A DNA stretch of 64,000 nucleotides from Phytohabitans rumicis (GTDB lineage: Bacteria > Actinomycetota > Actinomycetes > Mycobacteriales > Micromonosporaceae), in contig NZ_BLPG01000001.1 of the NCBI RefSeq assembly GCF_011764445.1, positions 2,852,001-2,916,000 on the forward strand, written 5' to 3'. Below, in pieces: positions 54,993 to 63,881 of the stretch (position 1 is its first letter; each line of letters starts with the position of its first letter). The notes beneath the pieces were generated by a model that was not told the origin of the DNA, made no database searches, and saw only the letters and a program-made list of their open reading frames with translations. The position numbers and the translations under genes are program-made.

Positions 54993-56512
54993 TGTCGTAC
55001 GCGAAGGTGCTGTCCGTCGGGCTCGTCGGGGTGACCGGCCACCTCGTCGAGGTCGAGGCCGACCTCTCGCCGGGCCTGCCGGCGCTCGTGCTGTCCGGGC
55101 TGCCCGACACCGCTCTCCACGAGGCGCGCGACCGCGTGCGGGCCGCGATCACCAACTCCGGGCAGCGGTGGCCCGGCCAGCGCATCACGGTCAACCTGCT
55201 GCCCGCCACGCTGCGCAAGACCGGGTCGGCCTTCGACCTCGCCATCGCCACCGTGTTGCTGGGCGGGGCGGGTGAGCTGGCGCTGGCCGCGTTCGACGGC
55301 GTGGCCCTCCTCGGTGAGTTGGGGCTCGACGGCACCGTGCGTCCGGTGCGCGGGGCGCTGCCGATGGTCGCCGCGGCCGCCCGTGCCGGGATCACCCGCG
55401 TCGTGGTGCCGTTCGGCAACGCGGAGGAGGCGGCCGTGGTGCCCGGCATCGAGGTCAAGGCCGTCGACACGCTGCACCGGCTAGTGGCGTACGTGCGGGA
55501 CGGCGAGGAGCTGCTCGACCCGCCGGCACCCCGGGCGGAAGCCCCGCCGGACGGGCCCGATCTCGCCGACGTGGCGGGGCAGGCGTTGGGGCGGCGGGCG
55601 ATCGAGGTGGCCGCGGCGGGCGGGCACCACATCGCGCTGCTGGGCCCACCGGGCGCCGGCAAAACGATGCTGGCCGAGCGGCTGCCGTCGATCCTGCCCG
55701 AGCTCGACGACGAGGCCGCGCTGGAGGTGACCGCGCTGCACTCGATCGCCGGCGTGCTGCCGCCGGGCGGGCGGTTGCTGCGCCGACCGCCCTTCCAGGC
55801 GCCGCACCACACCGCCACGGTCCAGTCGCTGGTCGGCGGCGGGTCGGGGTTGGCCCGGCCGGGCGCCCTTTCGCTGGCTCATCGGGGCGTGCTCTTCCTG
55901 GACGAGGCCGCCGAGTTCACCGGCCGCTCGCTCGACGCGCTGCGCCAGCCGCTGGAAATGGGCCGGGTGCTCCTGCGCCGGGCGAATGGTGGCACCGAAT
56001 ACCCGGCCCGCGTCCAACTGGTCCTGGCGGCCAATCCTTGCCCGTGCGCGAAGCCGGCCGGCGATGCCTTCTGCGAGTGCAGCCCGCAGGTGCGCCGGCG
56101 CTACCTCGGCCGGTTGTCCGGCCCGCTGCTGGACCGGATCGACGTGCAGGTCACGCTTACCCCGCTCGGCGCGGCGGAGCTGATGGCGGTCGGTACGCCC
56201 GGCGAGCCGTCCGCCGTGGTGGCCGACCGGGTGGCCAAGGCCAGAGCGGCCGCCGTGGCGCGCTGGTCCGCCCGCGGCTGGCGGGCGAACGCCGAGGCCC
56301 CCGGCCCGGCGCTGCGCGAGCAGCCGTGGCGGTTGCCGGCGTCCGACACCCTCGCCCTGCGCCAGCGCCTCGACCACGGGTCGCTGTCGGCCCGCGGGTT
56401 CGACCGGATCGTCCGCATGGCGTGGACCATCGCCGACCTCGACGGCCGCCACCGCCCCGACAAGGAAGACATCGCCGAGGCGACCCAACTCCGGACGGGA
56501 GTGAGCCCGTGA
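54992..56512 (+). CDS. comM: ComM/YifB-type Mg-chelatase-like AAA+ protein
   Basis: 506 aa. N-terminal ChlI/Lon-like domain (SVGLVGVTGHLVEVEADLSP), then AAA+ motor with Walker A LLGPPGAGKTM (~215), APHHTATVQSLVGGG, Walker B GVLFLDEAAEF, and a cysteine-rich zinc-like segment (CPCAKPAGDAFCECSP). In transformable bacteria ComM is a branch-migration helicase for natural transformation. Lies between yraN and dprA, the common order. Confidence 0.93.
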   Translation: MSYAKVLSVGLVGVTGHLVEVEADLSPGLPALVLSGLPDTALHEARDRVRAAITNSGQRWPGQRITVNLLPATLRKTGSAFDLAIATVLLGGAGELALAAFDGVALLGELGLDGTVRPVRGALPMVAAAARAGITRVVVPFGNAEEAAVVPGIEVKAVDTLHRLVAYVRDGEELLDPPAPRAEAPPDGPDLADVAGQALGRRAIEVAAAGGHHIALLGPPGAGKTMLAERLPSILPELDDEAALEVTALHSIAGVLPPGGRLLRRPPFQAPHHTATVQSLVGGGSGLARPGALSLAHRGVLFLDEAAEFTGRSLDALRQPLEMGRVLLRRANGGTEYPARVQLVLAANPCPCAKPAGDAFCECSPQVRRRYLGRLSGPLLDRIDVQVTLTPLGAAELMAVGTPGEPSAVVADRVAKARAAAVARWSARGWRANAEAPGPALREQPWRLPASDTLALRQRLDHGSLSARGFDRIVRMAWTIADLDGRHRPDKEDIAEATQLRTGVSP

Positions 56513-56517
56513 GCGCG

Positions 56518-56760
56518 CGCAGCGGCGCCGCGACGCCTTCGCGGCGGCGCCACCAACCTCGACCAACACCGGACATTGCCGCCGTCGCGAAGGCGTCGCT
56601 TTGGGGCGCCGCTGCGCGCGCGAACCAGGAGGCAGCGTGCGCACGCAGCGGCGCCGCGACGCCTTCGCGGCGGCGCCACGAACCTCGACCAACACCGAAC
56701 ATCGCCGCCGTCGCGAAGGCGTCGCCTTGGGGCGGCGCTGCGCGCGCGAACCAGGAGGCG
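56518..56760. repeat. 126-bp tandem repeat between comM and dprA
   Basis: About 1.95 copies (56518-56643 and 56644-56760) with few differences. Each unit is an inverted repeat (CGCAGCGGCGCC to GGCGCCGCTGCG type arms, CGACGCCTTCGCG to CGCGAAGGCGTCG inside) and ends in AACCAGGAGG, so the dprA RBS is duplicated. Open in the dprA frame but unlike DprA protein. Confidence 0.75.
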
Positions 56761-56762
56761 CC

Positions 56763-58004
56763 GTGAGCACGCGCCACGACCACGTCCGGTTGGCCCGCAT
56801 CGCGCTGCACTGGCTGGTGGAGCCCGGCAACGAGACGGTGCACCGGATGGTCAACGCCAACGGTCCGATCCGCGCCTTGGAGCGCCTGGTCGAGGGAGAC
56901 GCCCTCGACGGCGAGTTGCGCGGCGCGGTCGCCGCCCGCATGCAGACCGGCAACCCGCACGAGATCGCCGAGGCGGCGATCGCCCGCGCCGAGCGGCTGG
57001 GTGCCCGCATCGTGGTGCCCGAGGACGGGGAGTGGCCGCAGCCCGTACGGGACCTGACGCGGCTGCTGGGGCGCACCGCGGACAGCCGGGTCGACCGCGA
57101 CCTCGCGCCGCCGCTGTGCCTCTGGGTGCGCGGCGCCCCGCCCCTGGACGAGGCGCTCGACCGCTCGGTCGCGGTGGTCGGCGCGCGGGCGGCCACGAGC
57201 TATGGCGAGCATGTGGCGACGACGTTGGCGTACCAGCTCGCCGAGCGGGAGTGGACCATCGTGTCCGGCGGGGCGTACGGCATCGACGCGGCCGCCCACC
57301 GCGGCGCGCTGTCGGCCGGCGGGCTGACAGTGGCGGTGCTCGCCTGTGGCGTCGATCGTCCGTATCCGGCGGGCAACACCGCGCTCTTCGACCGGATCGC
57401 CGAGTCGGGGCTGCTCATCAGCGAGTGGCCGCCGGGCTCCGATCCTTTGCGCCACCGCTTCCTGATCCGCAACCGGGTGATCGCCGCGGCGACCCGCGGG
57501 ACGGTGGTCGTCGAGGCGTCGGCGCGCAGCGGCGCAAGCCAGACGCTGCGGCGGGCGCGGGCGCTGGGCCGCCGGCCGATGGTGGTGCCCGGCCCGGTGA
57601 CCTCGGCGATGTCGGTCGGGTGCCACGAGATGCTGCGCGACCACCCGGAGGTGCGCCTGGTGACCGGCATCGACCACGTGCTGGAGGAGATCGGCCCCAT
57701 CGGCGAGCTGGCGCCGCGGCCGCGCGGGGTGGAGCGCCCGCATGACGTCCTGGACGCCGAGTCCGCCCTGGTGCTGGAGTCGGTGCCCCGGCGTGGAGCC
57801 GCCGGCCTCGACGAGTTGGCCGCGCGCGCCGGCATCGACGTGCGTACGACGATGCGCAAGCTGACCCTGCTGGAGAGCCTCGGCTTCCTCACCCGCCGGG
57901 AGGGCGGGTACGCGCTGGCGACAAAGGCGCGCGCGACCAGCAAGACAGCCACCAAGACGGCCAAGGGAGCCAAGGCGGCGAGGTCGAGCGGCGCGGCGCC
58001 TTGA
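56763..58004 (+). CDS. dprA: DNA-processing protein DprA
   Basis: 413 aa from GTG 56763 (VSTRHDHVRLARIALHWLVE) behind AGGAGGCGCC; the frame extends back to 56601 through the tandem repeat. The Rossmann-like core has VAVVGARAATSYGEH, IVSGGAYGIDAAAHRGAL, LACGVDRPYPAGNTALF and VVVEASARSGASQT. The C-terminal winged helix (LDELAARAGIDVRTTMRKLT) is followed by a Lys/Ala/Thr-rich basic tail. Loads RecA on incoming single-stranded DNA in competent bacteria. Confidence 0.94.
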   Translation: MSTRHDHVRLARIALHWLVEPGNETVHRMVNANGPIRALERLVEGDALDGELRGAVAARMQTGNPHEIAEAAIARAERLGARIVVPEDGEWPQPVRDLTRLLGRTADSRVDRDLAPPLCLWVRGAPPLDEALDRSVAVVGARAATSYGEHVATTLAYQLAEREWTIVSGGAYGIDAAAHRGALSAGGLTVAVLACGVDRPYPAGNTALFDRIAESGLLISEWPPGSDPLRHRFLIRNRVIAAATRGTVVVEASARSGASQTLRRARALGRRPMVVPGPVTSAMSVGCHEMLRDHPEVRLVTGIDHVLEEIGPIGELAPRPRGVERPHDVLDAESALVLESVPRRGAAGLDELAARAGIDVRTTMRKLTLLESLGFLTRREGGYALATKARATSKTATKTAKGAKAARSSGAAP

Positions 58005-58037
58005 CATCCGGCCGCCCCGGCCCGGACGGTCGGGGAT

Positions 58038-58979
58038 GTGAAGCGCAAGAGCGTCAGCATCCGGGCGATCCACGAAGGGCTGCCGGAGCCGATGCGCGAC
58101 GCGGTCGACGACTTCGCGCGCCACCTCGCCAGCGTGGAAAACCGCTCGGTCCACACCGTCCGGGCATACGTCGGGGATGTGGTGTCGCTGCTCGACCACG
58201 CGGCTCTCATGGGCTGCGGAGCGCCCGGTGACCTCGACATCGCCGTGTTGCGGAGCTGGCTGGCGAAGCTGCGCACGCTCGGCGCGGCCCGTACGTCGTT
58301 GGCGCGCCGGGCGGCCTCGGCACGCACGTTCAGCGCGTGGGCGCATCGGGGCGAGTTGCTCGCGGTCGACGTGGGTGCTCAGCTCGCCAGCCCTAAGGCG
58401 CACCGGGACCTGCCCACCGTGTTGCGCGCCGAGCAGGCCGAGGCGCTGGTGCAGGCACCCGGCGACGAGGCTTCCCCGGTGCTGCTGCGCGACCGGGTCG
58501 TGCTGGAGTTGCTCTACGCCACCGGCATCCGGGTCAGCGAGCTGTGCGGCCTGGACGTGGCCGACGTCGACCGCGGGCGGCGGGTGGTCCGGGTGTTCGG
58601 CAAGGGCGGCAAGGAGCGATCCGTCCCTTATGGACTTCCGGCGGAGGAGGCGCTCGACGGCTGGCTGCGGCTGGGCCGGGGCGCGCTCACGGGCCCGGAC
58701 AGCGGCGACGCGCTGCTGCTGGGCGCGCGCGGCGGCCGGCTCCAGGCGACGATCGCGCGCCGGGTGGTGAGCGGGTACGCCCGCGCGGCCGGCCTGCCCC
58801 ACGTCAGCCCGCACGGGCTGCGCCACTCCGCCGCCACCCACCTGCTCGAAGGCGGTGCCGACCTGCGCGCGGTGCAGGAGTTGCTGGGCCACGCGAGCCT
58901 GTCCTCCACGCAGATCTACACGCACGTCTCCGTGGAGCGTCTCCGGGCCGCGTACCGCCAGGCACACCCCCGCGCGTAG
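58038..58979 (+). CDS. xerC: XerC-like tyrosine recombinase
   Basis: 313 aa from GTG 58038. N-terminal SAM-like core-binding domain (FARHLASVENRSVHTVRAYV) and a catalytic domain with all key residues: Arg in GIRVSELCGL, Lys in GKGGKERSVP, HGLRH, the His in LLGHASLSSTQ and the nucleophile Tyr in TQIYTHV. Size, completeness and position after dprA fit the housekeeping chromosome-dimer resolvase rather than a phage integrase. It is not near the 33-bp repeat island. Confidence 0.9.
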   Translation: MKRKSVSIRAIHEGLPEPMRDAVDDFARHLASVENRSVHTVRAYVGDVVSLLDHAALMGCGAPGDLDIAVLRSWLAKLRTLGAARTSLARRAASARTFSAWAHRGELLAVDVGAQLASPKAHRDLPTVLRAEQAEALVQAPGDEASPVLLRDRVVLELLYATGIRVSELCGLDVADVDRGRRVVRVFGKGGKERSVPYGLPAEEALDGWLRLGRGALTGPDSGDALLLGARGGRLQATIARRVVSGYARAAGLPHVSPHGLRHSAATHLLEGGADLRAVQELLGHASLSSTQIYTHVSVERLRAAYRQAHPRA

Positions 58980-58990
58980 CCTCCCACCAC

Positions 58991-60223
58991 ATGGCACTCA
59001 TCGAAGGCGTCGAGGTCTCCTGGGACCGGCGGCACGAGTGCTTTTCCCTCGACCCGGCCGTGAGCTACCTCAACCACGGTGCGCGCGGCGCCGTGCCCGT
59101 CGCCGCGCAGCGGGCCCTGCAGCGGCTGCGCGACGAGGCCGAGGCCAACCCGATCCGGTTCTTTCGCGACCTGCCCGAGCGGATCGCCCACACCCGCCGG
59201 CACCTCGCCGCCTTCCTGGGTGCCGATCCGGACGGCGCCGCGCTGGTCGGCAACACCACCGCGGGCGCGGCCATCGTGTTGCAGTCGCTGGGCCTGCGCC
59301 CCGGCGACGAGGTCCTGCTGACCGACCACCGGTACGGCGCGGTCGCGTTCACCGCCGAGCGGGAGGGCCGGCGCACCGGGGCGTCCACGCGCACGGTTGA
59401 CGTGCCGCTCGACGCCACCGACGACGAGGTCACCGCGCGGGTGGCGGACGCGCTGCGCCCGGGGCGTACGAGGCTGCTGGTCGTGGACCACATCGCGTCG
59501 GCGACGGCCCGGCTGTTTCCGGTGGAGCAGGTCGCCGCGGTGGCCCGGGCGGCCGGGGTGCCCGTGCTGGTCGACGGTGCCCACGTGCCGGGGATGCTGC
59601 CGGTACGCGTCGACGCGATCGGCGCCGACTTCTGGGTGGGCAACCTGCACAAGTGGGCGTACGCGCCGCGCGGCACCGCCCTGCTCAGTGTCGCGCCGCG
59701 GTGGCGGGACCGGATCGACCCGCTGGCCGTCTCGTGGGAGCAGGATGCCGGGTTCCCGGCCCGGGTGGAGTGGCAGGGCACGCTGGACTACACGCCGTGG
59801 CTGGCCGCGCCGACCGGGCTCTTCGCGCTGCGGACGCTCGGCGTGGACCGGGTGCGTGAGCACAACGCGGGGCTGGCCGCGTACGGGCAGCGGGTGGTCG
59901 GGGCCGCGCTCGGCGTGGCGCCCGGCGACCTGCCCGGCCCGGGCGGGGCCCTGCCGGCTGGCGTCGCCATGCGGATCGTGCCGCTGCCGGCCGGCGTGGC
60001 CGCCACCGTCCCGGATGCGGAGGCGCTGGAGGTGCGCATCGCCGACGAGGTGGGCGCGATGGTCGCCGTCATGGCCTGGGACGGCCGGGGTTGGCTGCGC
60101 CTGTGCGGGCAGGTCTACAACCGCCGGGAGGAGTACGACCGCCTGGCCGAGCGCCTGCCCGCGCTGCTGAGCGGCAACAGTCGCACCCGGCCCAATCCCA
60201 GCAGCGCCAGCGGATCCAGGTAG
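58991..60223 (+). CDS. class V aminotransferase (isopenicillin-N-epimerase/Csd-like)
   Basis: 410-aa PLP enzyme. N-terminus SYLNHGARGAVPVAAQRAL and NPIRFFRDLPERI are typical of the epimerase-like branch. LVDGAHVPGM carries the PLP-contacting Asp/His, and the PLP Lys is in GNLHKWAYAPRG (~residue 222). ATG 58991, 11 bp after xerC. The last ~20 residues (SGNSRTRPNPSSASGSR) are encoded by sequence antisense to the M23 gene and may be a read-through of a lost stop. Confidence 0.87.
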   Translation: MALIEGVEVSWDRRHECFSLDPAVSYLNHGARGAVPVAAQRALQRLRDEAEANPIRFFRDLPERIAHTRRHLAAFLGADPDGAALVGNTTAGAAIVLQSLGLRPGDEVLLTDHRYGAVAFTAEREGRRTGASTRTVDVPLDATDDEVTARVADALRPGRTRLLVVDHIASATARLFPVEQVAAVARAAGVPVLVDGAHVPGMLPVRVDAIGADFWVGNLHKWAYAPRGTALLSVAPRWRDRIDPLAVSWEQDAGFPARVEWQGTLDYTPWLAAPTGLFALRTLGVDRVREHNAGLAAYGQRVVGAALGVAPGDLPGPGGALPAGVAMRIVPLPAGVAATVPDAEALEVRIADEVGAMVAVMAWDGRGWLRLCGQVYNRREEYDRLAERLPALLSGNSRTRPNPSSASGSR

Positions 60224-60668
60224 GCGTCGCCGCGGCGCAGGCCCCAGTGCAGGCACGCCGCCTCGGGACAGCCCGGGTGGCCGGCCGTGAGCAGGCCGAT
60301 CTGGTCGCCCACGGCTACCCGGTCACCGGTCCGCACGGTGGGCTCGACCGGCTCGTACGTGGTGCGGAGACCGTTCGGGTGCGCCACGCTGACGACGCCC
60401 CGGCCGGCCACCGTGCCGGCGAAGTGCACGACGCCCGTGCCGGCGGCCCGGACCGGGGCTCCCGCCGGGGCCGCCAGGTCGACGCCGCGATGCCCCGGCA
60501 GCCACGGCGCCGGGGCGGGTCGAAGCGCCGCACCACCCGCGGCACCCCGTCCAGCGGCCACCGGAAGGAAGCCGCCGGCGCGGTGGGGAGAGACCGCGCA
60601 GAAAGGACTGGGGGCGCGGCGGGAGCACCCACCAGCAACAGCGACATCAGGAGCACCACCGCATGCAT
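60115..60668 (-). CDS. secreted M23 peptidase (LytM-like), apparent frameshift
   Basis: About 184 aa when repaired. ATG 60668 gives a signal peptide (MHAVVLLMSLLLVGAPAAP), then FRWPLDGVPRVVRRFDPP. The frame breaks in the G run 60512-60515, and the zinc peptidase continues as APWLPGHRGVDLAAPAGAPV (HxxxD ligands), GVVSVAHPNGLRTTYEPVEP and LHWGLRRGDAYLDPLALLG (last ligand His). It probably trims peptidoglycan or activates amidases. The 3' end overlaps the convergent aminotransferase by 109 bp. Confidence 0.8.
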
Positions 60669-60721
60669 GGCCGGTAGCCTCCGCGTACCCGGGAAAGAGC
60701 GCAACCATCGACCAGCCGGCC

Positions 60722-60749
60722 TGTGGACAGCGGACCCCGCTGTGGATAA
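60722..60749 (-). promoter_or_regulatory. paired DnaA boxes, mirror copy
   Basis: TGTGGACAG (60722-60730) and TGTGGATAA (60741-60749), i.e. on the minus strand TTATCCACA-N10-CTGTCCACA. Located between the M23 and DUF2469 genes. Confidence 0.45.
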
Positions 60750-60788
60750 CGCCCGGAATGCTTGTCGATCTGCTATGTGCGGGCGGCG

Positions 60789-61112
60789 TCAGCCGCCGAA
60801 ACCACTCTCCGCCGGAAGGGAGATATCGGGCTTTTCTAACTCTTCGACGTTGACGTCCTTGAAGGTCATCACTCGAACGTTTTTGACGAATCGGGCGGGG
60901 CGGTACATATCCCACACCCAGGCGTCGTGCATCTCGACCTCGAAGTAGACCTCTCCATCGGAGTTGCGCACGTGGAGGTCGACCTGATTGGCGAGGTAGA
61001 AGCGGCGCTCGGTCTCGACCACGTAGGAAAATTGGCGGACGATGTCGCGGTACTCCCGGTAGAGCTGCAGCTCCATCTCGGTCTCGTACTTCTCGAGATC
61101 TTCTGCGCTCAT
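60789..61112 (-). CDS. DUF2469 family protein
   Basis: 107 aa from ATG 61112 (MSAEDLEKYETEMELQLYRE), a short conserved actinobacterial protein (Rv2901c-like). It is acidic at the N-terminus with RQFSYVVETERRFYLANQVD and YFEVEMHDAWVWDMYRPARF. Always near rnhB and lepB; function unknown. It is in the same frame as rnhB with no stop between them (see rnhB). Confidence 0.9.
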   Translation of the reverse strand: MSAEDLEKYETEMELQLYREYRDIVRQFSYVVETERRFYLANQVDLHVRNSDGEVYFEVEMHDAWVWDMYRPARFVKNVRVMTFKDVNVEELEKPDISLPAESGFGG

Positions 61113-61895
61113 CGCACTCCGCCTTCCATGGCCACATCTTCCCCACTGGCAGCGGCAGCCGCGCCCCCTCAGCCAACGCCACGCCGACGGTACCCCCTGC
61201 GGGATGAGCTGCGCCACCGGACGGCGAGCGCGCGGCGGCCGGGAGTCGCGACCCGACGCGGAGGCCACGTTGACGTACGAAAAGCGATGCTCCAGACACG
61301 GACCGTGGCTACGGAGCGCCGCGCTGTGCTCGGGCGTGACGTAACCCTTGTGTTCGTCGAAGCCGTACTCCGGGTAGCGCTCGTGCAGCTCCACCATGAT
61401 CCGGTCTCGGGTCACCTTGGCGAGCACGCTCGCCGCGGCAACGCAGGCGGCCACCTGGTCGCCCTTCCAGACGGCGAGGCCGGGCACGCCCAGCCCGTCG
61501 ACGCCGAACCCGTCGGTCAGGATGTAGTCCGGCCGGGTGGTCAGCGCCGCCAGGGCGCGGCGCATCGCCGCGAGGTTGCACACGTGCAGGCCGCGCGCGT
61601 CGACCTCGGCCGCCGGGATCACCACCACGGCGTACGCCAGGGCGCGCGCGACGACCTCGGCGTACACCCGCTCGCGGGCGGCCGGGGTGAGCAGCTTGGA
61701 GTCGGTCAGCTCGTCGACCTCGCCGCGCCGGCCCTCGGGCAGCACGGCGGCGGCGGCCACCAGCGGGCCGGCGCAGGCGCCCCGGCCGGCCTCGTCGGCA
61801 CCGGCCACGATCCGGAACCCGCGCCGCTGCAGCGCCCGTTCGAGGGCGTAGATGCCACCCTCCCGGCGTACGACGGTACGCGGCGGGGTCAGCAC
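61113..61895 (-). CDS. rnhB: ribonuclease HII, 3' end unclear
   Basis: RNase HII removes RNA from RNA-DNA hybrids. Catalytic DEDD set: IVAGADEAGRGACAGP (Asp, Glu), then TDGFGVDGL (Asp) and KVTRDRIMVEL (Asp). Start GTG 61895 overlaps the Nudix stop. After FSYVNVASASGRDSRP the frame continues without a stop straight into DUF2469; the tail is arginine-rich and unnatural, while another frame after the G run near 61193 looks more protein-like. A lost base is likely, so I end the feature arbitrarily before the DUF2469 ATG. Confidence 0.82.
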
Positions 61896-62350
61896 GTCTC
61901 CACCTCCAGCACCCGGCGCAGCAGGCCGGCCAGGTCGTCCGGATAGATCTTCTCCGTGGTCGACTCCAGGTCGGCCACCTCCCACCACCGGTGGCCGTCG
62001 ATCGAGTCGCGCTCCATCTCGTCGAACCCGCCGGTGTCGACCTCCCACGCCGGCACCCGCACGAGGAAGAACTCCTGATGTTGCCGGTACAGCTGGCCGT
62101 CGAACGGGTACACGGTGACCTCGTCCCAGACCGGCGCGCCGAGCTCGTCCGGGGTCAGCCGCAGGCCGGTCTCCTCCGCCAGCTCGCGGGCCGCTCCCAC
62201 CGCGTACGCCTCGTCGCCGTCCAGCCCTCCGCCGGGGGTGAACCAGTAGCGGTGGTCGGGCCGGGCCGGGTCGAATCCCCGAAACATCAACACGCGATCG
62301 TCACCGTCGACGAGCAGCACCCGGGCCGCCCGGCGGGGGATAGCGTCCAC
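61889..62350 (-). CDS. Nudix hydrolase
   Basis: 153 aa. Nudix box GGLDGDEAYAVGAARELAEE-TGL (G-x5-E-x7-REL-x-EE-x-GL) after the FTPGG lead-in at residue ~38. N-terminal MDAIPRRAARVLLVDGDDRV is typical of the group near lepB in actinobacteria. Its stop overlaps the rnhB start by 7 bp. Substrate not predictable. Confidence 0.9.
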   Translation of the reverse strand: MDAIPRRAARVLLVDGDDRVLMFRGFDPARPDHRYWFTPGGGLDGDEAYAVGAARELAEETGLRLTPDELGAPVWDEVTVYPFDGQLYRQHQEFFLVRVPAWEVDTGGFDEMERDSIDGHRWWEVADLESTTEKIYPDDLAGLLRRVLEVETC

Positions 62351-62373
62351 GGCCCCAGCCTAAGGCGTCGCGG

Positions 62374-63012
62374 TCAGCCGCCGGCGGACGGGATCGAGTC
62401 GAACGGATCCGGCACCGACAGCCACTTGGCCCGGCCAACCGGCCAGAACACCACGAACGCCCGGCCGATCACGGCGTCTTCGGGGATCGTGGCGATGTTG
62501 AGGTCGCGGGTGCGCTCGTAGTGCTCCAGCGAGTCGCCGGACGCGGACCGGTGGTCGCCCATCATCCACAGCCGACCCTCGGGCACCGTGATGTCGAACG
62601 ACTCGTCGGCCGCCAGGTCGGTGGTGCCGCCCTCGGAGAAGATGTACGGCTCGTCGAGCGACTGCCCGTTGATCATCAGGCGCTGCTCGGCGTCGCAGCA
62701 GACGATGCGGTCGCCGCCGACGCCGATGACCCGCTTGATGAAGTCTTCGCCGTCGGGGTTGCTGCGCCAGTCCTTCGGCGCCTCGAACACCACGATCTCG
62801 CCGCGCTTCGGCGACCGGAAGTCGTAGACCAGCTTGTTGACGAGCACCCGGTCGTAGATGTCGAGGGTGTGCTCCATCGACGGCGACGGGATGTAGAACG
62901 TCTGCAGGACGAAGGCGCGCACCAGCACGGCCACCAGGATGGCCACGCCCAGCAGGATGGGCAGCTCGCGCCAGAACGAACTGCGGCGCTTGTCGGTCTG
63001 CTCGTCAATCAC
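62374..63012 (-). CDS. lepB: type I signal peptidase, second copy
   Basis: 212 aa from GTG 63012, overlapping the stop of the first copy (GTGA). One N-terminal membrane anchor (LPILLGVAILVAVLVRAFVL), catalytic Ser in IPSPSMEHTL (~residue 45), catalytic Lys in EDFIKRVIGVGGD, and the box E region LWMMGDHRSASGDS. Cleaves Sec and Tat signal peptides. Two adjacent paralogues differ in the loop between the catalytic Ser and Lys. Confidence 0.94.
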   Translation of the reverse strand: MIDEQTDKRRSSFWRELPILLGVAILVAVLVRAFVLQTFYIPSPSMEHTLDIYDRVLVNKLVYDFRSPKRGEIVVFEAPKDWRSNPDGEDFIKRVIGVGGDRIVCCDAEQRLMINGQSLDEPYIFSEGGTTDLAADESFDITVPEGRLWMMGDHRSASGDSLEHYERTRDLNIATIPEDAVIGRAFVVFWPVGRAKWLSVPDPFDSIPSAGG

Positions 63013-63881
63013 GGACGGAGCCTACGACGCAGACCTGAGAATGGGCGTCGGGAACGCGCGGAGAACGCCAAAGACCCCACGATCGGCAGGATCACCACGA
63101 TGTCGCCCTGCACGGGCGGGCGCACCGGCGTGGCCGGCATCGCCACCGCCTGCGGCACGCCGTCGAATGTCGACGGTGTGCCGAGCCCATTCCACCGGTC
63201 GTAGGGCCAGACAATGACGAACGCCCGGCCGATCACGTTGTCGATCGGCACCTGACCCTGGCACCGCGAGTCCTGCGACACGAGCCGATGGTCGCCCATC
63301 ACCCAGAGGTTGCCCGGGGCCACGGTGATCTCGGCGAACTGCCGCGACCGGCACTCGCGCGGGTTGGCCGGCAGGTCGGGATCGGAGTTCTCCAGCACGT
63401 ACGGCTCGTCGAGCGACTTGCCGTTGACCTGCACCCGGCCCTGCTCGTCGCAGCACTTCACCTTGTCGCCGGGGACGCCGATGACCCGCTTGATGAAGTC
63501 TTTCTCCCCGGGCCGGCTCACCCCGACCAGGTCGCCGACCGTGCGGCCGAGCTTGGCCATGAAGCCCAGCTCGGGCTCCTGAAACTCGGGCGTCCAGTTC
63601 GGCGGGCCGCGGAACACCACGACCTCGCCCCGCTGCGGATCCCGGACGTCATAAACGATCTTGTTGACGAGGACCCGGTCGCCGATGAGCAGCGTGTCCT
63701 CCATGGACCCTGACGGGATGAAGAACGCCTGGAGCAGGAACGTGCGGATCAGCACCGCCAGGCAGAACGCGACGATGAGCAGCAGCGGGAGCTCCTGCCA
63801 CAGTGGCATCTGCTTGCGGATGCCACTGGGCCTGGCCCGCCGCGGCGACCGAAAAGGGTCGAGGTCGTCCTCCGGCTGCAC
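63009..63881 (-). CDS. lepB: type I signal peptidase, first copy
   Basis: 290 aa from GTG 63881. Cytoplasmic N-terminus, anchor (ELPLLLIVAFCLAVLIRTFL), Ser in FIPSGSMEDTLL (~59), Lys in EKDFIKRVIGVPGD, LWVMGDHRLVSQDSR, and a C-terminal second membrane segment (VQGDIVVILPIVGSLAF). The frame is open upstream to the window edge with no better start codon, so the true start is unsure. The remaining 63882-64000 holds no gene I can support. Confidence 0.92.
   Translation of the reverse strand: MQPEDDLDPFRSPRRARPSGIRKQMPLWQELPLLLIVAFCLAVLIRTFLLQAFFIPSGSMEDTLLIGDRVLVNKIVYDVRDPQRGEVVVFRGPPNWTPEFQEPELGFMAKLGRTVGDLVGVSRPGEKDFIKRVIGVPGDKVKCCDEQGRVQVNGKSLDEPYVLENSDPDLPANPRECRSRQFAEITVAPGNLWVMGDHRLVSQDSRCQGQVPIDNVIGRAFVIVWPYDRWNGLGTPSTFDGVPQAVAMPATPVRPPVQGDIVVILPIVGSLAFSARSRRPFSGLRRRLRP

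Noticed and set aside
56518-56760. Tandem repeat as a CRISPR array
   Set aside because: Only two 126-bp units, no unique spacers and no cas genes.
58038-58979. Tyrosine recombinase as the integrase of the 12-16 kb island
   Set aside because: It is 41 kb away, sits in the conserved dprA-xerC position and looks like the housekeeping XerC.
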